Source: Flammeovirga sp. SJP92 | Lineage (GTDB): Bacteria > Bacteroidota > Bacteroidia > Cytophagales > Flammeovirgaceae | DNA length: 64,000 nucleotides | NCBI RefSeq assembly: GCF_001583495.1 | Contig: NZ_LQAQ01000015.1 | Coordinates: 420,637 to 484,636 of the forward strand | Reading direction: 5' to 3' | Shown here: positions 54,201-63,214 of the stretch, piece after piece | Numbering within the stretch: position 1 is the first letter of the stretch | Layout of the letters: every line of letters starts with the position of its first letter | Translations under genes and position numbers: made by a program | Notes under the pieces: generated by a model | The model's input: the letters and a program-made list of their open reading frames with translations, nothing else | What the model was told of the DNA's origin: nothing | The model's database searches: none

Positions 54201-55306
54201 TTAGAATTACAGAAGGTGGCAAAATTCAAGTTAAAGCAGGTGTTGATACAGGAATAGTTTCTACAGAAGCCGAATTTAACGGATCTGTGGAATTTCAAAT
54301 CTATGAGTCCTTAGGCGACAATACGATTAGCTACGTATCAACCGTATACAATGGTATTCATAGAGAAGCCATCAACAGGTTGAATGATGAAGAGAAAGAT
54401 CAGTTAAAAATATTCATAGATCAAGCGGTTACAACTGTAAAAGATCAAGGACCTTACAGCTTATTTTTCTTTTTGAAAGAAGACTCTATATATCTTCTAG
54501 AAGACTATGTTAAAGATCTTGAAAACAGCTATCATGAAAACCAAAAACCCCTTCAACTTCCACCATTAGATGGTTTACATAAAGGATACTTACTCCGTCA
54601 AAGAAATCAGTATAGCAAAATTATGGCATCATTTAGAAATGACCTTTCTAATCAAAATGGTACTAATTCTGTTTTCTCTATTAGTTCATTTAGTGAGCAA
54701 CAAAAAGTGTTCTTAAATAATATCGCTCAACAACTGTTTGATGAACTTCCAGCCTTAAAGCATCAACCTCCTATTCTTACAACTAGTCAACTTTTTAAAA
54801 GCTTCAATTCTACAGATCCTGAATTTGTGAAATTGAAAGAAAAATTATTAGGAGAAGGTATCGGTCATGGACAATGGGAAAAATTTAAGAAAACTAGGGG
54901 AATGTCTGGTAGCCCCAAAGAAATAAAGTCACTTGCTACAAGTTTTGCATTAGATGTAAAAACAAGTGTTTACGATTATGTAAAAACTATTGATGACCCG
55001 AAAGATGCTTCATGGAGTAGGTGTAAGCTAAAGGAGTTAACAAGCGAACAGGCTTATTATTATCTAGGAGATATAAAGGATATTGTTCGATATATTAAAG
55101 AAAAAAACAGAAGCAGAATGACAAATAGAGGAAACAAAGCAGATCATAATGGATTGAAAGTTGGAGATATTAAAGCTTCAAACTTAATGAAGAAAATTTT
55201 AAAAAATGATAATGAGGAAGAGCAGGACTTCTCAGTAGAGTTTGAAAATGAAATACTGTATCCTTTATTACTAGAAAATATAATATATGGAAAACAAATT
55301 TATTAG
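51218..55306 (+). CDS. Large multidomain effector-like protein, annexin-like repeat and LysM-like segment
   Basis: A 1362-residue protein without signal peptide or membrane helix. The first 20 residues (polar, then SSFFQM) resemble leaders of proteins loaded into extracellular contractile injection systems. An annexin-like repeat lies at about 266-333 (DLYHFFIGPDDDVIFDEL, YPGEKDLRSFL), and a LysM-like segment at about 490-547 (YIVKQNDNF, GDLLELP). A beta-rich, glycine-containing core follows (about 608-860), then a coiled coil (about 877-967), another beta-rich domain (about 972-1045) and a basic helical tail. No catalytic motif is recognised. Its stop overlaps the LRR lipoprotein start by 20 bases. 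An injected or polymorphic toxin fits best; a scaffold is possible. Domain calls are by eye. Confidence 0.55.
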   Translation: MFDYQEREKNEDKTQSSFFQMAKFWDIPTPTIDPKNPEPVKVYIRSKTVQNNDKADTTIYIALSKGYFENNSIERPCHIIFDWRDSFIEHELKLPNSIIEILQQKLKINFSGVKYIQNESSKVTSPTLRALFSEEDNQKIDEETKSSESFSSLSQKTPLSKIQGHNGHYPIHDREDGIQLSELLQYYGLSQKYEAQFNQNYVYFQAQKPKNIDYENIAKAFYQEVNPEYGYFKTLLKSAFNYFDFRKGPIDRFVQTLKDQRDLTKAAYTDLYHFFIGPDDDVIFDELVKIHNHPPSIRKLEETFTALYPGEKDLRSFLIEAMPEHRKICLQYIPNTRDTALDLPYETIGTNIMKYHTRYFNEKKNITQYNTRVNNRNRQINRRLRKNIQSGIQKELEKLQLNAKSVEQLNMTEALGGKALHEILMEIGIHEELSYLLPKSNLINWVDTSYVEDVYYNMEEMLERNDEHPDYAKMSTPFSEGVLIRYNDTGAYGYIVKQNDNFSGIETRFRISKEELSDTNWWDGFDEQGRYIIGTDPHWLMEGDLLELPEGFQPLNNETFYIYDRFTKEGIKAVKNQGQYKKIPIRSSSFLELKDKLAEKINSIDDNTKTFGAQFEISLDINAQVSALFYIGVKFGGGVNMASGDARNFTVNSQCFLNLSAGFGKKNVANAGLEAGGKRSLNPTHFNSLNGSYNSYKHFEAFFSRSLYLFMKDNGMHHELVKHGIDDGYWQSELDNDGDVWKELNKGYTRKVRTSTHVQAEAGIDSVFSLNMGREWSSSQSLRVDGIKNMDDLNKSDDVYYQRALKDDHSYTNYANLEIGDGTKLSISMSEYDFDINKDNLGKYLNISITIPGRDIWKGIKGSIDLKNHPITQGIKRNRELNKGIASFDEVIHQNQGKIDDLMHQRGMRPERRGIQRENIELTRDQNKLKKERDLLRRDMVNKIKGNATKLKEELKAQPALKKKFDKSLTGKIDEYTRFEWNFIDINNEYHKQYFRITEGGKIQVKAGVDTGIVSTEAEFNGSVEFQIYESLGDNTISYVSTVYNGIHREAINRLNDEEKDQLKIFIDQAVTTVKDQGPYSLFFFLKEDSIYLLEDYVKDLENSYHENQKPLQLPPLDGLHKGYLLRQRNQYSKIMASFRNDLSNQNGTNSVFSISSFSEQQKVFLNNIAQQLFDELPALKHQPPILTTSQLFKSFNSTDPEFVKLKEKLLGEGIGHGQWEKFKKTRGMSGSPKEIKSLATSFALDVKTSVYDYVKTIDDPKDASWSRCKLKELTSEQAYYYLGDIKDIVRYIKEKNRSRMTNRGNKADHNGLKVGDIKASNLMKKILKNDNEEEQDFSVEFENEILYPLLLENIIYGKQIY

Positions 55307-56516
55307 TTTATTAATGCTTCTACTTACGCTATTGTATAGCTGTAAAAATTATAATACGATGGACGAAAAACAAGCTATTCAAGCTCTTAAGGATAAAAAT
55401 TTTGAGGACTTTGGTTATACTCTTGATGAAAATAAAGAATATGTTATTAAAATAAGAATTGAGGATTCGAAAGATCTAAGTGAATTTCCTGAAGAATTAA
55501 AAGCTTTCACTAAGCTAGAAAGAATTTGGTTGCTAGGTTGTAATATTAAAGAAATTCCAGAATTTGTTACCCAATTTAATAGCTTGAAAGAAATTTCATT
55601 AAGCGATAATCCAATTGAAGAATTACCAGAGTTTCTTAGTGAAATTAAAACTTTAACTGATTTAAATATTTCGAGTACTAATATTTCTAAGATTCCTGAA
55701 TCCTATTCGGAAATTCCTATGGTAGGCATAATTATCAAAGACTCTAAAATTGAGGGTTTCCCTCCAATTTTATATAAATGGAAGAACACATTAGAGGCTT
55801 TGTATCTCAACCCTTTAGATGAATTACCTTCAGATATTGGTACGTTTAAAAAACTCAACTGGCTCACTGCTGAATTAAATAGTTTCAAATATATTGACAC
55901 CATTGAAAGTATGGAATGGCTAAAGCTATATAACAGCAAAGCGAAATACTTACCGGAAAACTTTGGCAATCTAAAAAACCTTGAAGACTTAGACCTTAGA
56001 GATTGTAAAAACTTAGTCAAGCTTCCTAACTCAATTGGAAATGTGAAAAAGTTTTGGGGATTGATGCTTGATGGTTGTGAGCGACTTACTGCCTTACCCA
56101 GAGGCATTGAAAATGTCAGTATTGGTGTGCTAGATTTATCAGGGTGCCATCAACTCAGAAGTGTACCTAAGGGATTACAAGTCGGAACAATTAGAGCTGA
56201 AAATACAAAGTGGAAAAGTATGCCAAGTGGTATTTTCTTCAGTGAAGCCAATACTTTGTGGGTGACAGGACATCAAATTTCTGATATTACGGGTATTGGA
56301 AATATGTACAATCTTGAGCTTTGTAACCTTGCAAATGGTAATATTCAAAAAATACCAGATGGTATCGGAAGGCTTAAAACTTTATCAAGTTTGAACTTAG
56401 AACATAATAAGATTAAAGTTATACCTCCTGCATTAAAAAGTTGCCCTAACCTTAAAAGCATAAAATTATTTGGCAATCCTGTTTTTGATATGGCGGAGGT
56501 AGATCTATTGAATTAG
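55287..56516 (+). CDS. Leucine-rich-repeat lipoprotein, possible partner of the large effector-like protein
   Basis: A 409-residue protein with a lipoprotein signal (Cys19 in LLYSC) and about twelve leucine-rich repeats from residue 50 onward (units such as LERIWLLGCNIKEIPEF and LSSLNLEHNKIKVIPPAL, about 23 residues each). The repeats are slightly irregular around residues 150-220. LRR proteins bind other proteins. Its start lies inside the upstream gene by 20 bases, so the two are translationally coupled. In toxin loci an adjacent envelope-anchored binder is often an immunity protein, but this is inference. It could also be a surface adhesin. Confidence 0.8.
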   Translation: MENKFISLLMLLLTLLYSCKNYNTMDEKQAIQALKDKNFEDFGYTLDENKEYVIKIRIEDSKDLSEFPEELKAFTKLERIWLLGCNIKEIPEFVTQFNSLKEISLSDNPIEELPEFLSEIKTLTDLNISSTNISKIPESYSEIPMVGIIIKDSKIEGFPPILYKWKNTLEALYLNPLDELPSDIGTFKKLNWLTAELNSFKYIDTIESMEWLKLYNSKAKYLPENFGNLKNLEDLDLRDCKNLVKLPNSIGNVKKFWGLMLDGCERLTALPRGIENVSIGVLDLSGCHQLRSVPKGLQVGTIRAENTKWKSMPSGIFFSEANTLWVTGHQISDITGIGNMYNLELCNLANGNIQKIPDGIGRLKTLSSLNLEHNKIKVIPPALKSCPNLKSIKLFGNPVFDMAEVDLLN

Positions 56517-56914
56517 AGTCTTCATTAAAATGTCATTCAAAATGATTTACTTTTAGTAACAAACAAAATATTTACAAATGTGAAAGCTGAGAAACGATTA
56601 AGATTCAAATCAGAGAAACTAATCAATTCCAATTTTACTGTCCAGAATAAGAAGAAACAAATGGTATTTTGAGTGGTAAAAAAGTCAAAAAGCTGAAATC
56701 ACACTCTATCAAACCTTCATTCCGCCGAGAAATAATGTCTCTTCTATAGGCTCAAAAAAATAATTTTGATTAATATTGTTGTTATCATCCATAATAAAGA
56801 TAAACAACTTATTAAGATAAACTTTTTAAAGAGATAGATGTTCTCATCTCACAAAGAACTTATATAAAATTGATAAGTATAATTGTTCTATTTCTTACTT
56901 TTTAGATAAACATT
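56517..56914. other. 398-base intergenic region with possible coding relic
   Basis: A clean open stretch at 56692-56763 (AEITLYQTFIPPRNNVSSIG, ending in KK and a stop) has a protein-like composition but no start, and a 30-codon stretch at 56580-56672 is similar. They may be remnants of a decayed gene next to the effector-like locus. No promoter or terminator is clear. Weak evidence. Confidence 0.3.
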
Positions 56915-57718
56915 ATGAGCCAATACAATTATAAAGACATATGCCATAAAGTGATCAAACTGACAGAGGAAGTGGGTCATTTCATTGCTTCTGAGAGACA
57001 AAATTTCGATGACAGCAAGATTGAATACAAAGGTTTGAATGACCTTGTTTCTTACGTGGATAAAACCGCAGAAAAAAAAATTGTGGAAGGTCTTGAAGCA
57101 ATAATGCCTGAAGCCGGTTTCATAGGCGAAGAAGGTACTAACAAGAGCTCCAACAACGGCTTGAAATGGATTATTGATCCGCTGGATGGCACCACGAACT
57201 TTATTCATGGTATTCCTATTTTCTCTATTAGTATTGGCTTGATCAGTGAAACCGATTATTGTCTTGGAGTTGTAAGAGAAGTAAATCTTGATGAGTGTTT
57301 TTATGCTTGGAAAGACGGCGGAGCCTTTTTAAATGGAGCACCTATTCATGTTTCTAGACAAACTGAACTTAAAAGTGGATTAATTGCTACAGGCTTCCCT
57401 TATTATGATTTTGAGAAAATGCCTCAGTATATGAATATTTTAATGGGAATGATGGAAGGATGTCACGGCGTAAGAAGGCTAGGATCTGCAGCTGTAGATT
57501 TAGCTTACGTAGCTTGTGGCCGTTTGGAAGGGTTCTTTGAATATAACCTTAATGCTTGGGATGTTGCCGCTGGGGCTATAATTGTGAAAGAAGCAGGTGG
57601 AGTAGTTTCTACTTTTTCCAACAATCCAACTTACATTGAGGAGCGTGAAATTATTGCGGCACCGCCAAGTATTCATAAAGAAATGCAAGAAATTATATAC
57701 AAAAAATGGAATAGCTGA
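56915..57718 (+). CDS. Inositol monophosphatase family protein (SuhB-like)
   Basis: A Mg-dependent phosphatase of 267 residues. The metal-binding motif IIDPLDGTTNFIHG near residue 88 is intact, as are the GEEG loop near residue 70 and the C-terminal AWDVAAGAIIVKEAGG near residue 211. The family hydrolyses inositol monophosphate, or in bacteria also acts on sugar phosphates and PAP-like nucleotides. The substrate is therefore open. Its stop is 3 bases from that of the convergent lipoprotein gene. Confidence 0.93.
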   Translation: MSQYNYKDICHKVIKLTEEVGHFIASERQNFDDSKIEYKGLNDLVSYVDKTAEKKIVEGLEAIMPEAGFIGEEGTNKSSNNGLKWIIDPLDGTTNFIHGIPIFSISIGLISETDYCLGVVREVNLDECFYAWKDGGAFLNGAPIHVSRQTELKSGLIATGFPYYDFEKMPQYMNILMGMMEGCHGVRRLGSAAVDLAYVACGRLEGFFEYNLNAWDVAAGAIIVKEAGGVVSTFSNNPTYIEEREIIAAPPSIHKEMQEIIYKKWNS

Positions 57719-57720
57719 TG

Positions 57721-58173
57721 CTATTCCATTTCATTTGTGGTTGTATCCCCTTTCGTACTAAAGAAATAAGTATCTGTTCTTGTTACTTCATCTCTATAAC
57801 TTGATTGCAATTCCAAACAATATTCTGTCAGAGAATCCAATTCATCAAAGAAAAGATTTTCTGTCAGAACATCATCTCTGATTTGAATTTGATTATAAGG
57901 AATGCTTTCACTATTTATAATATTAGTACTTTTTTCTCTTTTAGAAAATTTATAATGAAGACTGTAGAAGCCTCTTTCACTTTTTTGCCAGCCTACTATT
58001 TTCACATCAATAGCTAACTGAGTTAGAGAGTCCTCAACTTCTACTTCAATGGCATCATGGAATACATGCTGCACTGGATCCAACACAAACTCATCTGCAC
58101 TATCTTCGTCACTCATACATGAAGAAAACAGAAAGATGGTTACAATAAAAAACGGTAAATAAATACTCTTCAT
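57721..58173 (-). CDS. Small hypothetical lipoprotein
   Basis: A 150-residue protein with a lipoprotein signal ending at Cys19 (LFSSC) and a beta-strand-rich, acidic body with an N-terminal acidic patch (SDEDSADE). No recognised family. I take the ATG at 58173; a GTG immediately before it is an alternative. It lies between convergent genes. Confidence 0.6.
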   Translation of the reverse strand: MKSIYLPFFIVTIFLFSSCMSDEDSADEFVLDPVQHVFHDAIEVEVEDSLTQLAIDVKIVGWQKSERGFYSLHYKFSKREKSTNIINSESIPYNQIQIRDDVLTENLFFDELDSLTEYCLELQSSYRDEVTRTDTYFFSTKGDTTTNEME

Positions 58174-58251
58174 CACGATAATACTATTGTCTTGAATAGG
58201 ACAATCAAAACTCTTCAGATGACAATAATATCATGATTTTTTTCAAAATAC

Positions 58252-58284
58252 AAAAGAGACACCCTTTCAAGGTGCCTCTTTTTT
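58252..58284. terminator. Stem-loop between lipoprotein and amylase genes
   Basis: Arms 58252-58263 and 58271-58282 pair with one mismatch. A six-base T run lies on the plus strand and a short U run on the minus strand. It lies about 85 bases downstream of the amylase stop on the minus strand and is probably the amylase terminator. Confidence 0.6.
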
Positions 58285-58367
58285 AATGATTTATATTTTG
58301 ATTCAAGTTATTTTAAGCTTGTTCACCTTCAAAAAACGAATGCTACTAACCAAAAATACTACTTCAA

Positions 58368-60242
58368 TTATTTGACTTCTAACATTAATACAGAAGTTGG
58401 ATCCAATGAGATCACCCCACTTGATAAATCATACTTTTTCCCAGTAAGAATGTCTGTTGCTGATTTAGCCCCTTGTAGAGTTTCCTCAAAACGATCTAAT
58501 TTCAACTCAATGTTATCAGAATTCTTATTGAACACTGTCATTACTTTTGTTTGATCATCAAATCTGAACATTACATATGTTTCATTCTTTGGGTAGTAAT
58601 GGATCAACTTACCTGATTGTAATGCAGTTGTCTTTGTTCTGTATTGGTTTAATGTCTTGATCAAGTTCATTGCATTTTTTTGCTGCTCATTCAAGCCTGC
58701 TCCTGTAAACGCATTAACCTTGTCACCTTCCCAGCCACCTGGCATATCAATTCTCAATCCGCCGTGATCGCCTGGGTTTTCTGGATAAGACATTGTAATC
58801 TCAGTACCATAATATACCTGCGGTATACCTCTCAGCGTATATAAGTAAACCATTGCCATTTTATATAAGTCATAGTTCTGGTTCACTTGATCATAAATAC
58901 GAGCCATATCGTGGTTATCCATAAAAGTAACTAAGTTGTATGGATCTACATATAAGAAATCATTTGCCAGCATTTCAAAAGCAGCACCAAAGCTATCTTG
59001 CCATGATTCCTCTGGAGAAACGTTCAATGATTTCACAAATGCTTCTTGGTTCGGGAAATCCATCATTGACGGCATAAAACATTGGTAACCATCTCTGTTT
59101 ACTTGGCCTGCTTGCCATCTTGCAATAATTGCTGGATTTGATGTCCACTCCTCACCTACAATATTGAAGTTTGGATACTCTTCCATGATGCTTCTCGACC
59201 AATCACTCATAAAATCTGCATCAGGATAAGAGAAAGTATCTTGACGAATTCCACCTAAACCTGCAAATTCTACCCACCAGATTGAGTTTTGAATTAAATA
59301 TTTTGCCATCAGTGGATTAGACTGATTCAAGTCTGGCATTCTATCAACGAACCATCCATCACTAAATGCTTTCTTTTCTGACTCAGTAGTATACGGATCT
59401 GCTAAAGAAGCTCTATTGTGATTTGTCATTGGCTTTTCAGCCATTTCAGCATGGTGATACCAATCTTTTGTGGGAAGATCTTTTGTCCACCAGTGATTTA
59501 AACCTGCGTGGTTCTCCACTTGGTCCATGATAATTTTAATACCTCTTTTCTTCGCTTCTTCTACTAATCTAACATAGTCTTCATTAGAACCGTAGCGAGC
59601 GTCTACTTTATAATAGTCAGTGATTGCATAACCATGGTAAGAGTAGTCCACTTGATTACTTTCTAAAACAGGACAAATCCAAATGGCTGTAAAACCAAGA
59701 CCTTTGATATAATCTAAGTTATCAATGATACCTTGTAAGTCACCACCATGACGCTTGCCATTGTCAGATCGGTCTGTATCTTCATACATTCCTTCTACAT
59801 GATCATTTTCAGGAATTGCATTTGCAAAACGATCTGGAGTAATCAGGTACATCACATCTTTGTTGGAAAAACCTTTTCTGTTTGCTGAGTTTTTTGCTCT
59901 TGCTTTCAATTCATAGTCATAAGTAAAAACTACTTTACCTTTTCTTTTGAATTGGATTGGAAACTTACCCGGTTTAACAGCATCACTAAGTCTTAGATTC
60001 AAAAACAAGTAGTTAGGGTTTTCTACCTTGATTACTTGTTCCAAAGTCACTCCTTCATAAGCAATTGAAGGATCTAAATCGTTGATGTTTTCACCATGCA
60101 CAAGCACTTGCAGTTCAGGATTGACCATTCCAACCCACCAAAAAGCAGGTTCTACACGGTCTATAGATACTTTTGCTTTCGCATGAGAAAGCTGGAGTAT
60201 AGTGATACTCATCAAGAGGGTTAGTAGATATTTCATTTTCAT
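58368..60242 (-). CDS. GH13 neopullulanase/cyclomaltodextrinase-like amylase (SusA-type)
   Basis: An exported alpha-amylase-family enzyme of 624 residues with a signal peptide (about 1-21). An N-terminal beta domain (about 25-115) precedes the (beta/alpha)8 barrel. The catalytic residues are Asp335 (GGIRQDTF), Glu364 (VGEEW) and Asp445 (MDNHDMAR). Domain order matches periplasmic SusA, which cuts maltooligosaccharides and cyclodextrins. Together with the GH97 enzyme it suggests starch use, though no susC/susD pair lies in the window. Monocistronic. Confidence 0.92.
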   Translation of the reverse strand: MKMKYLLTLLMSITILQLSHAKAKVSIDRVEPAFWWVGMVNPELQVLVHGENINDLDPSIAYEGVTLEQVIKVENPNYLFLNLRLSDAVKPGKFPIQFKRKGKVVFTYDYELKARAKNSANRKGFSNKDVMYLITPDRFANAIPENDHVEGMYEDTDRSDNGKRHGGDLQGIIDNLDYIKGLGFTAIWICPVLESNQVDYSYHGYAITDYYKVDARYGSNEDYVRLVEEAKKRGIKIIMDQVENHAGLNHWWTKDLPTKDWYHHAEMAEKPMTNHNRASLADPYTTESEKKAFSDGWFVDRMPDLNQSNPLMAKYLIQNSIWWVEFAGLGGIRQDTFSYPDADFMSDWSRSIMEEYPNFNIVGEEWTSNPAIIARWQAGQVNRDGYQCFMPSMMDFPNQEAFVKSLNVSPEESWQDSFGAAFEMLANDFLYVDPYNLVTFMDNHDMARIYDQVNQNYDLYKMAMVYLYTLRGIPQVYYGTEITMSYPENPGDHGGLRIDMPGGWEGDKVNAFTGAGLNEQQKNAMNLIKTLNQYRTKTTALQSGKLIHYYPKNETYVMFRFDDQTKVMTVFNKNSDNIELKLDRFEETLQGAKSATDILTGKKYDLSSGVISLDPTSVLMLEVK

Positions 60243-60483
60243 ATTTAAAAATTATAATAATTCTGGATTTATTCAGAACGATGTAAATTCAGAACACAAT
60301 AAACAACGTATTCAATGGATATAAAAGAACATTATATACTTTTAGGAATGTTTATTATAACGTCTGTGAATATTAAATAATCCCTAAAAGACAACGTCAT
60401 CTCATATACATTTATTAGTATTTATATAAAATAAAAATTTCAGATTTTCTCCTCTTGTATTATGTAGCTTTTTGAGCTAGAAA

Positions 60484-60708
60484 TTAATTCTGTAATTCTC
60501 GTTCTCTCTCTTTTTGAGCTGCTTCTAATTTATCATTCATATCTTTCTTCAATTTCACGAGCGTTTTGAATTTGATAAAAGACCCAAAAATAAATAAAAA
60601 GAAAGAAGCCACTAACATAGAGTATTTAATTGTTGCTTCATCTTTATAAATTGTAAAAGAACAAACAACCATTATAATTCCTACCAATGTAAATAAGTAA
60701 CCATGCAT
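60484..60708 (-). CDS. Small membrane protein of unknown function
   Basis: A 74-residue protein with two hydrophobic segments (about 4-20 and 28-45) followed by a charged, possibly coiled-coil tail (LKKDMNDKLEAAQKERERE). No recognised family. It may be genuine because codon use and layout look normal, but it could be missed or spurious. Confidence 0.5.
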   Translation of the reverse strand: MHGYLFTLVGIIMVVCSFTIYKDEATIKYSMLVASFFLFIFGSFIKFKTLVKLKKDMNDKLEAAQKERERELQN

Positions 60709-60882
60709 AATTATATAGTGAAAAGTTTATTTGTAAACAGACAGAAATAATTACAGCAAAGTTATTGGTTATTTTTTGGGAGTACAACTTTAAAATGCAT
60801 GACTAACCGTTATTATCACTTTTTGTGCGAAGTAATCACAAAAAACAACAATAAATGCATCAAATTAACTTTATCTTGCTCT

Positions 60883-61836
60883 CTAGTAGTTTTTTAAGAA
60901 GGTCATCAAACGACGTAAATACCATCTATCTCTTCCTGAAGATTCTAAGAAACCAACATGACCTCCATATTTTGGCACCTCCAAATACAGTTGATCGTTC
61001 CCCATTGCCTCCACATAGGGATAGCATTCATGGGATAAGAAAGGATCATCTTCAGCATTCAAGATCAAAGTTGGAATAGAAATATCTGGAAGGAACTGTT
61101 TTGAACTACATTTGGTCCAATAGTCTTCTGCATCTGAGAAACCGTGTACCGGAGCTGTATATAAATTATCAAACTCAACAAAGGAAGTTGCTTTTTCAAT
61201 CAACAGTATTTTTGCTGAATCAGGATCTTCCCTTCTGATTTTTTCAATTGCTTTCTTTTTTAGAGAAACCAAGAAATCATTGAGGTAAAACCAATTCTTT
61301 TTTTGCTGTAAAGTTCTTGCTGATGAATTAAGGTGGACGGGAACAGATACTGCAACTGCTGCTTTTATTTTAGGATGAAGATCTTCAGCATTTTCTCCCA
61401 AATATTTCAACGTAATATTCCCTCCTAAACTAAAACCAATAAGGTAAATTTTGCGGTAATGATCATGAATTTCATTCAAGAGAAATTCCAATTCTTCAGT
61501 TCTACCACTATGATAAGACGTTTTTCTTAAGTTAAGTTCTCCACTGCAACTTTTATGGTTCATAGCCCATACATCCCATGTTTTGGAAAAGTAATCCGCT
61601 ATTTCCAATATATAGCCTGATTTTGACGAACCTTCAAGACCATGAAGTATAATGACAGCAGTATCTGATTCACTCAGAATAGTATCTACATCAAAAAAAT
61701 CATTGTCTACAGTTTGGTAACGTTTCCTTAAGTATTTTGGTGTTTTTTGTCTTTTAATACGGTTAGAGAAAATGGTATTAAAATGTGGGTTTTTAAACCA
61801 AAAGTTTGGTGAAAATTGAGAATTAATAATCGGCAT
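60883..61836 (-). CDS. YheT/ABHD1-3-type alpha/beta hydrolase
   Basis: A serine hydrolase of 317 residues from the YheT (COG0429) family. The nucleophile motif GFSLGGN is near residue 145, the HGLEGSSKSGYI oxyanion region near residue 75 and the catalytic acid in NAEDDPF near residue 256. His in YGGHVGF completes the triad. The family's physiological substrate is uncertain, perhaps lipid esters. I start it at 61836, where its ATG overlaps the acetyltransferase stop (TAATG), rather than at an ATG 33 bases upstream. Confidence 0.88.
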   Translation of the reverse strand: MPIINSQFSPNFWFKNPHFNTIFSNRIKRQKTPKYLRKRYQTVDNDFFDVDTILSESDTAVIILHGLEGSSKSGYILEIADYFSKTWDVWAMNHKSCSGELNLRKTSYHSGRTEELEFLLNEIHDHYRKIYLIGFSLGGNITLKYLGENAEDLHPKIKAAVAVSVPVHLNSSARTLQQKKNWFYLNDFLVSLKKKAIEKIRREDPDSAKILLIEKATSFVEFDNLYTAPVHGFSDAEDYWTKCSSKQFLPDISIPTLILNAEDDPFLSHECYPYVEAMGNDQLYLEVPKYGGHVGFLESSGRDRWYLRRLMTFLKNY

Positions 61837-62315
61837 TATGATAATTTTTTTAACATCCAAATTGAACATCCATGATGTGAAGTAGCTCCTAAAGGTTTAT
61901 GAAGCCTTTCAAAACCTACTTTTTCATAAAGTGCAATCCCTTTTGATAGTTGAGGCATCGTTTCTAAATAACAACAAGTATAGTTTTTATTCTCGGCAAA
62001 GGTCAAGCATTTTTCAATCAGTTTCCTGCCTAAGCCCTTTCCTCTTCCTTCTTTCTTCAAATATATTTTCTGGAGTTCACAAACTGTTCTCTCCGCTCCC
62101 TCCAATATGTTGATCCCTGCTCCTCCAATAATTTGATTTTGGTCCTCAATGACATAATAAATGGCATTTTCAGATTGATAAACTTCACTCAGGTTAAAAA
62201 GCTGTTCATCATAATAAGCTGTACCTGGCAAATTTGCCTCATGTTCTTCCAACACACTTTGTATTAATTGTCCTATTTCATCATTATCAGATGAAGTAAT
62301 GGGCCTTATTTGCAT
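61836..62315 (-). CDS. GNAT family N-acetyltransferase
   Basis: A 159-residue acetyltransferase. The acetyl-CoA motif GRGKGLGRKLIEKCL lies near residue 94, with the preceding strand LQKIYLKKE, and the C-terminal tyrosine-containing GIALYEKVGF. Substrate unknown; many such proteins act on amines or protein N-termini. It is the first gene of a pair with the YheT-type hydrolase. Confidence 0.87.
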   Translation of the reverse strand: MQIRPITSSDNDEIGQLIQSVLEEHEANLPGTAYYDEQLFNLSEVYQSENAIYYVIEDQNQIIGGAGINILEGAERTVCELQKIYLKKEGRGKGLGRKLIEKCLTFAENKNYTCCYLETMPQLSKGIALYEKVGFERLHKPLGATSHHGCSIWMLKKLS

Positions 62316-62356
62316 ATCAAGTTATTTTTGACAACAAATTTACATAGAATATAAAC

Positions 62357-62393
62357 AAAAAAAAGGTTAGCATTTTCATAAATACTAACCTTT
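62357..62393 (-). terminator. Terminator of the small lipoprotein gene
   Basis: Arms 62362-62370 and 62385-62393 pair perfectly around a 14-base loop. On the minus strand an eight-base U run follows. Confidence 0.85.
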
Positions 62394-62412
62394 ATTCAAA
62401 ATCTGTAAATCT

Positions 62413-62847
62413 TTATACTTTAGTTTTCACCTGCAATGCGTGATTGCTATAACTATAGTTTTTAATGAAATCATTAAATGACACTTCAATTTGATCAGCA
62501 TTGCTTTTTTGAGCAAGTACAAGTTTAGCATTATGATACCTTTTCATCAACCTCTCGTCAGTTTGAAATACAATTTCATTCTCCGTCTTTTCAGAAGGCA
62601 ATAATTTGTATACCTCATGAAGTTGGTCATTCATTAATTCAACTAATGCATACTCATCTGTAAACTTTACAGACATTTTCATGTCTACATCTTTTTCATT
62701 TGATGATTTGATGACTCCAGAATACCAAGTACGTTTTTGACAAGGTAATTCTACAGAGGTTGACATACATGATTCAAAAATCACGATAAAGACTAATAGT
62801 ACAGCAACTATACTTAATGATAGTGTGTGTTTGGTAGTAATTTCCAT
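62413..62847 (-). CDS. Small membrane-anchored protein, probably lipoprotein
   Basis: A 144-residue protein with a hydrophobic N-terminal segment (about 8-26) ending in a Cys27 lipobox (FESC). A mostly beta-strand body of unknown family follows. A second cysteine at residue 36 is close to the anchor. It could be an inner-membrane anchored protein instead of a lipoprotein. No neighbours suggest a role. Confidence 0.55.
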   Translation of the reverse strand: MEITTKHTLSLSIVAVLLVFIVIFESCMSTSVELPCQKRTWYSGVIKSSNEKDVDMKMSVKFTDEYALVELMNDQLHEVYKLLPSEKTENEIVFQTDERLMKRYHNAKLVLAQKSNADQIEVSFNDFIKNYSYSNHALQVKTKV

Positions 62848-63214
62848 TTAACGATAAATAAGGAGTTATTAATATTAAAAAATTTATGCAGTAACACTCG
62901 TCTTAACATAGTTCCTTTAAGACAGTACTAATTTAACAACTTCTGCTTATTAATTTCAACCAAACAATATACACAACGCTCTTATTAACAAATAGTTAGA
63001 AAAATTTATTATTTAGATAAAAAAATATTTAAAAAAGAAGCTGATTCAGGAAAAACAGCCCTTCTATATAACATTGTTCTCGATTAAACATTTATTAAAA
63101 TATGTATATCTATTTTAATAAATAACACCAAACACTATATAACAAATACTAAGTACATCAACTAAGGTTCTATACATCATGTATTTAATGTTGTAAACCA
63201 ACCTTATTAATTAC
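62848..63214. other. 370-base A+T-rich intergenic region
   Basis: Lies between divergent genes. No coding sequence, clear hairpin or exact TAnnTTTG element was found; it is mainly runs of A and T. Confidence 0.4.

Noticed and set aside
56580..56672. A 30-codon GTG-led frame after the LRR gene
   Set aside because: Too short, lysine-rich and without similarity or a clear promoter; kept only as part of the relic observation.
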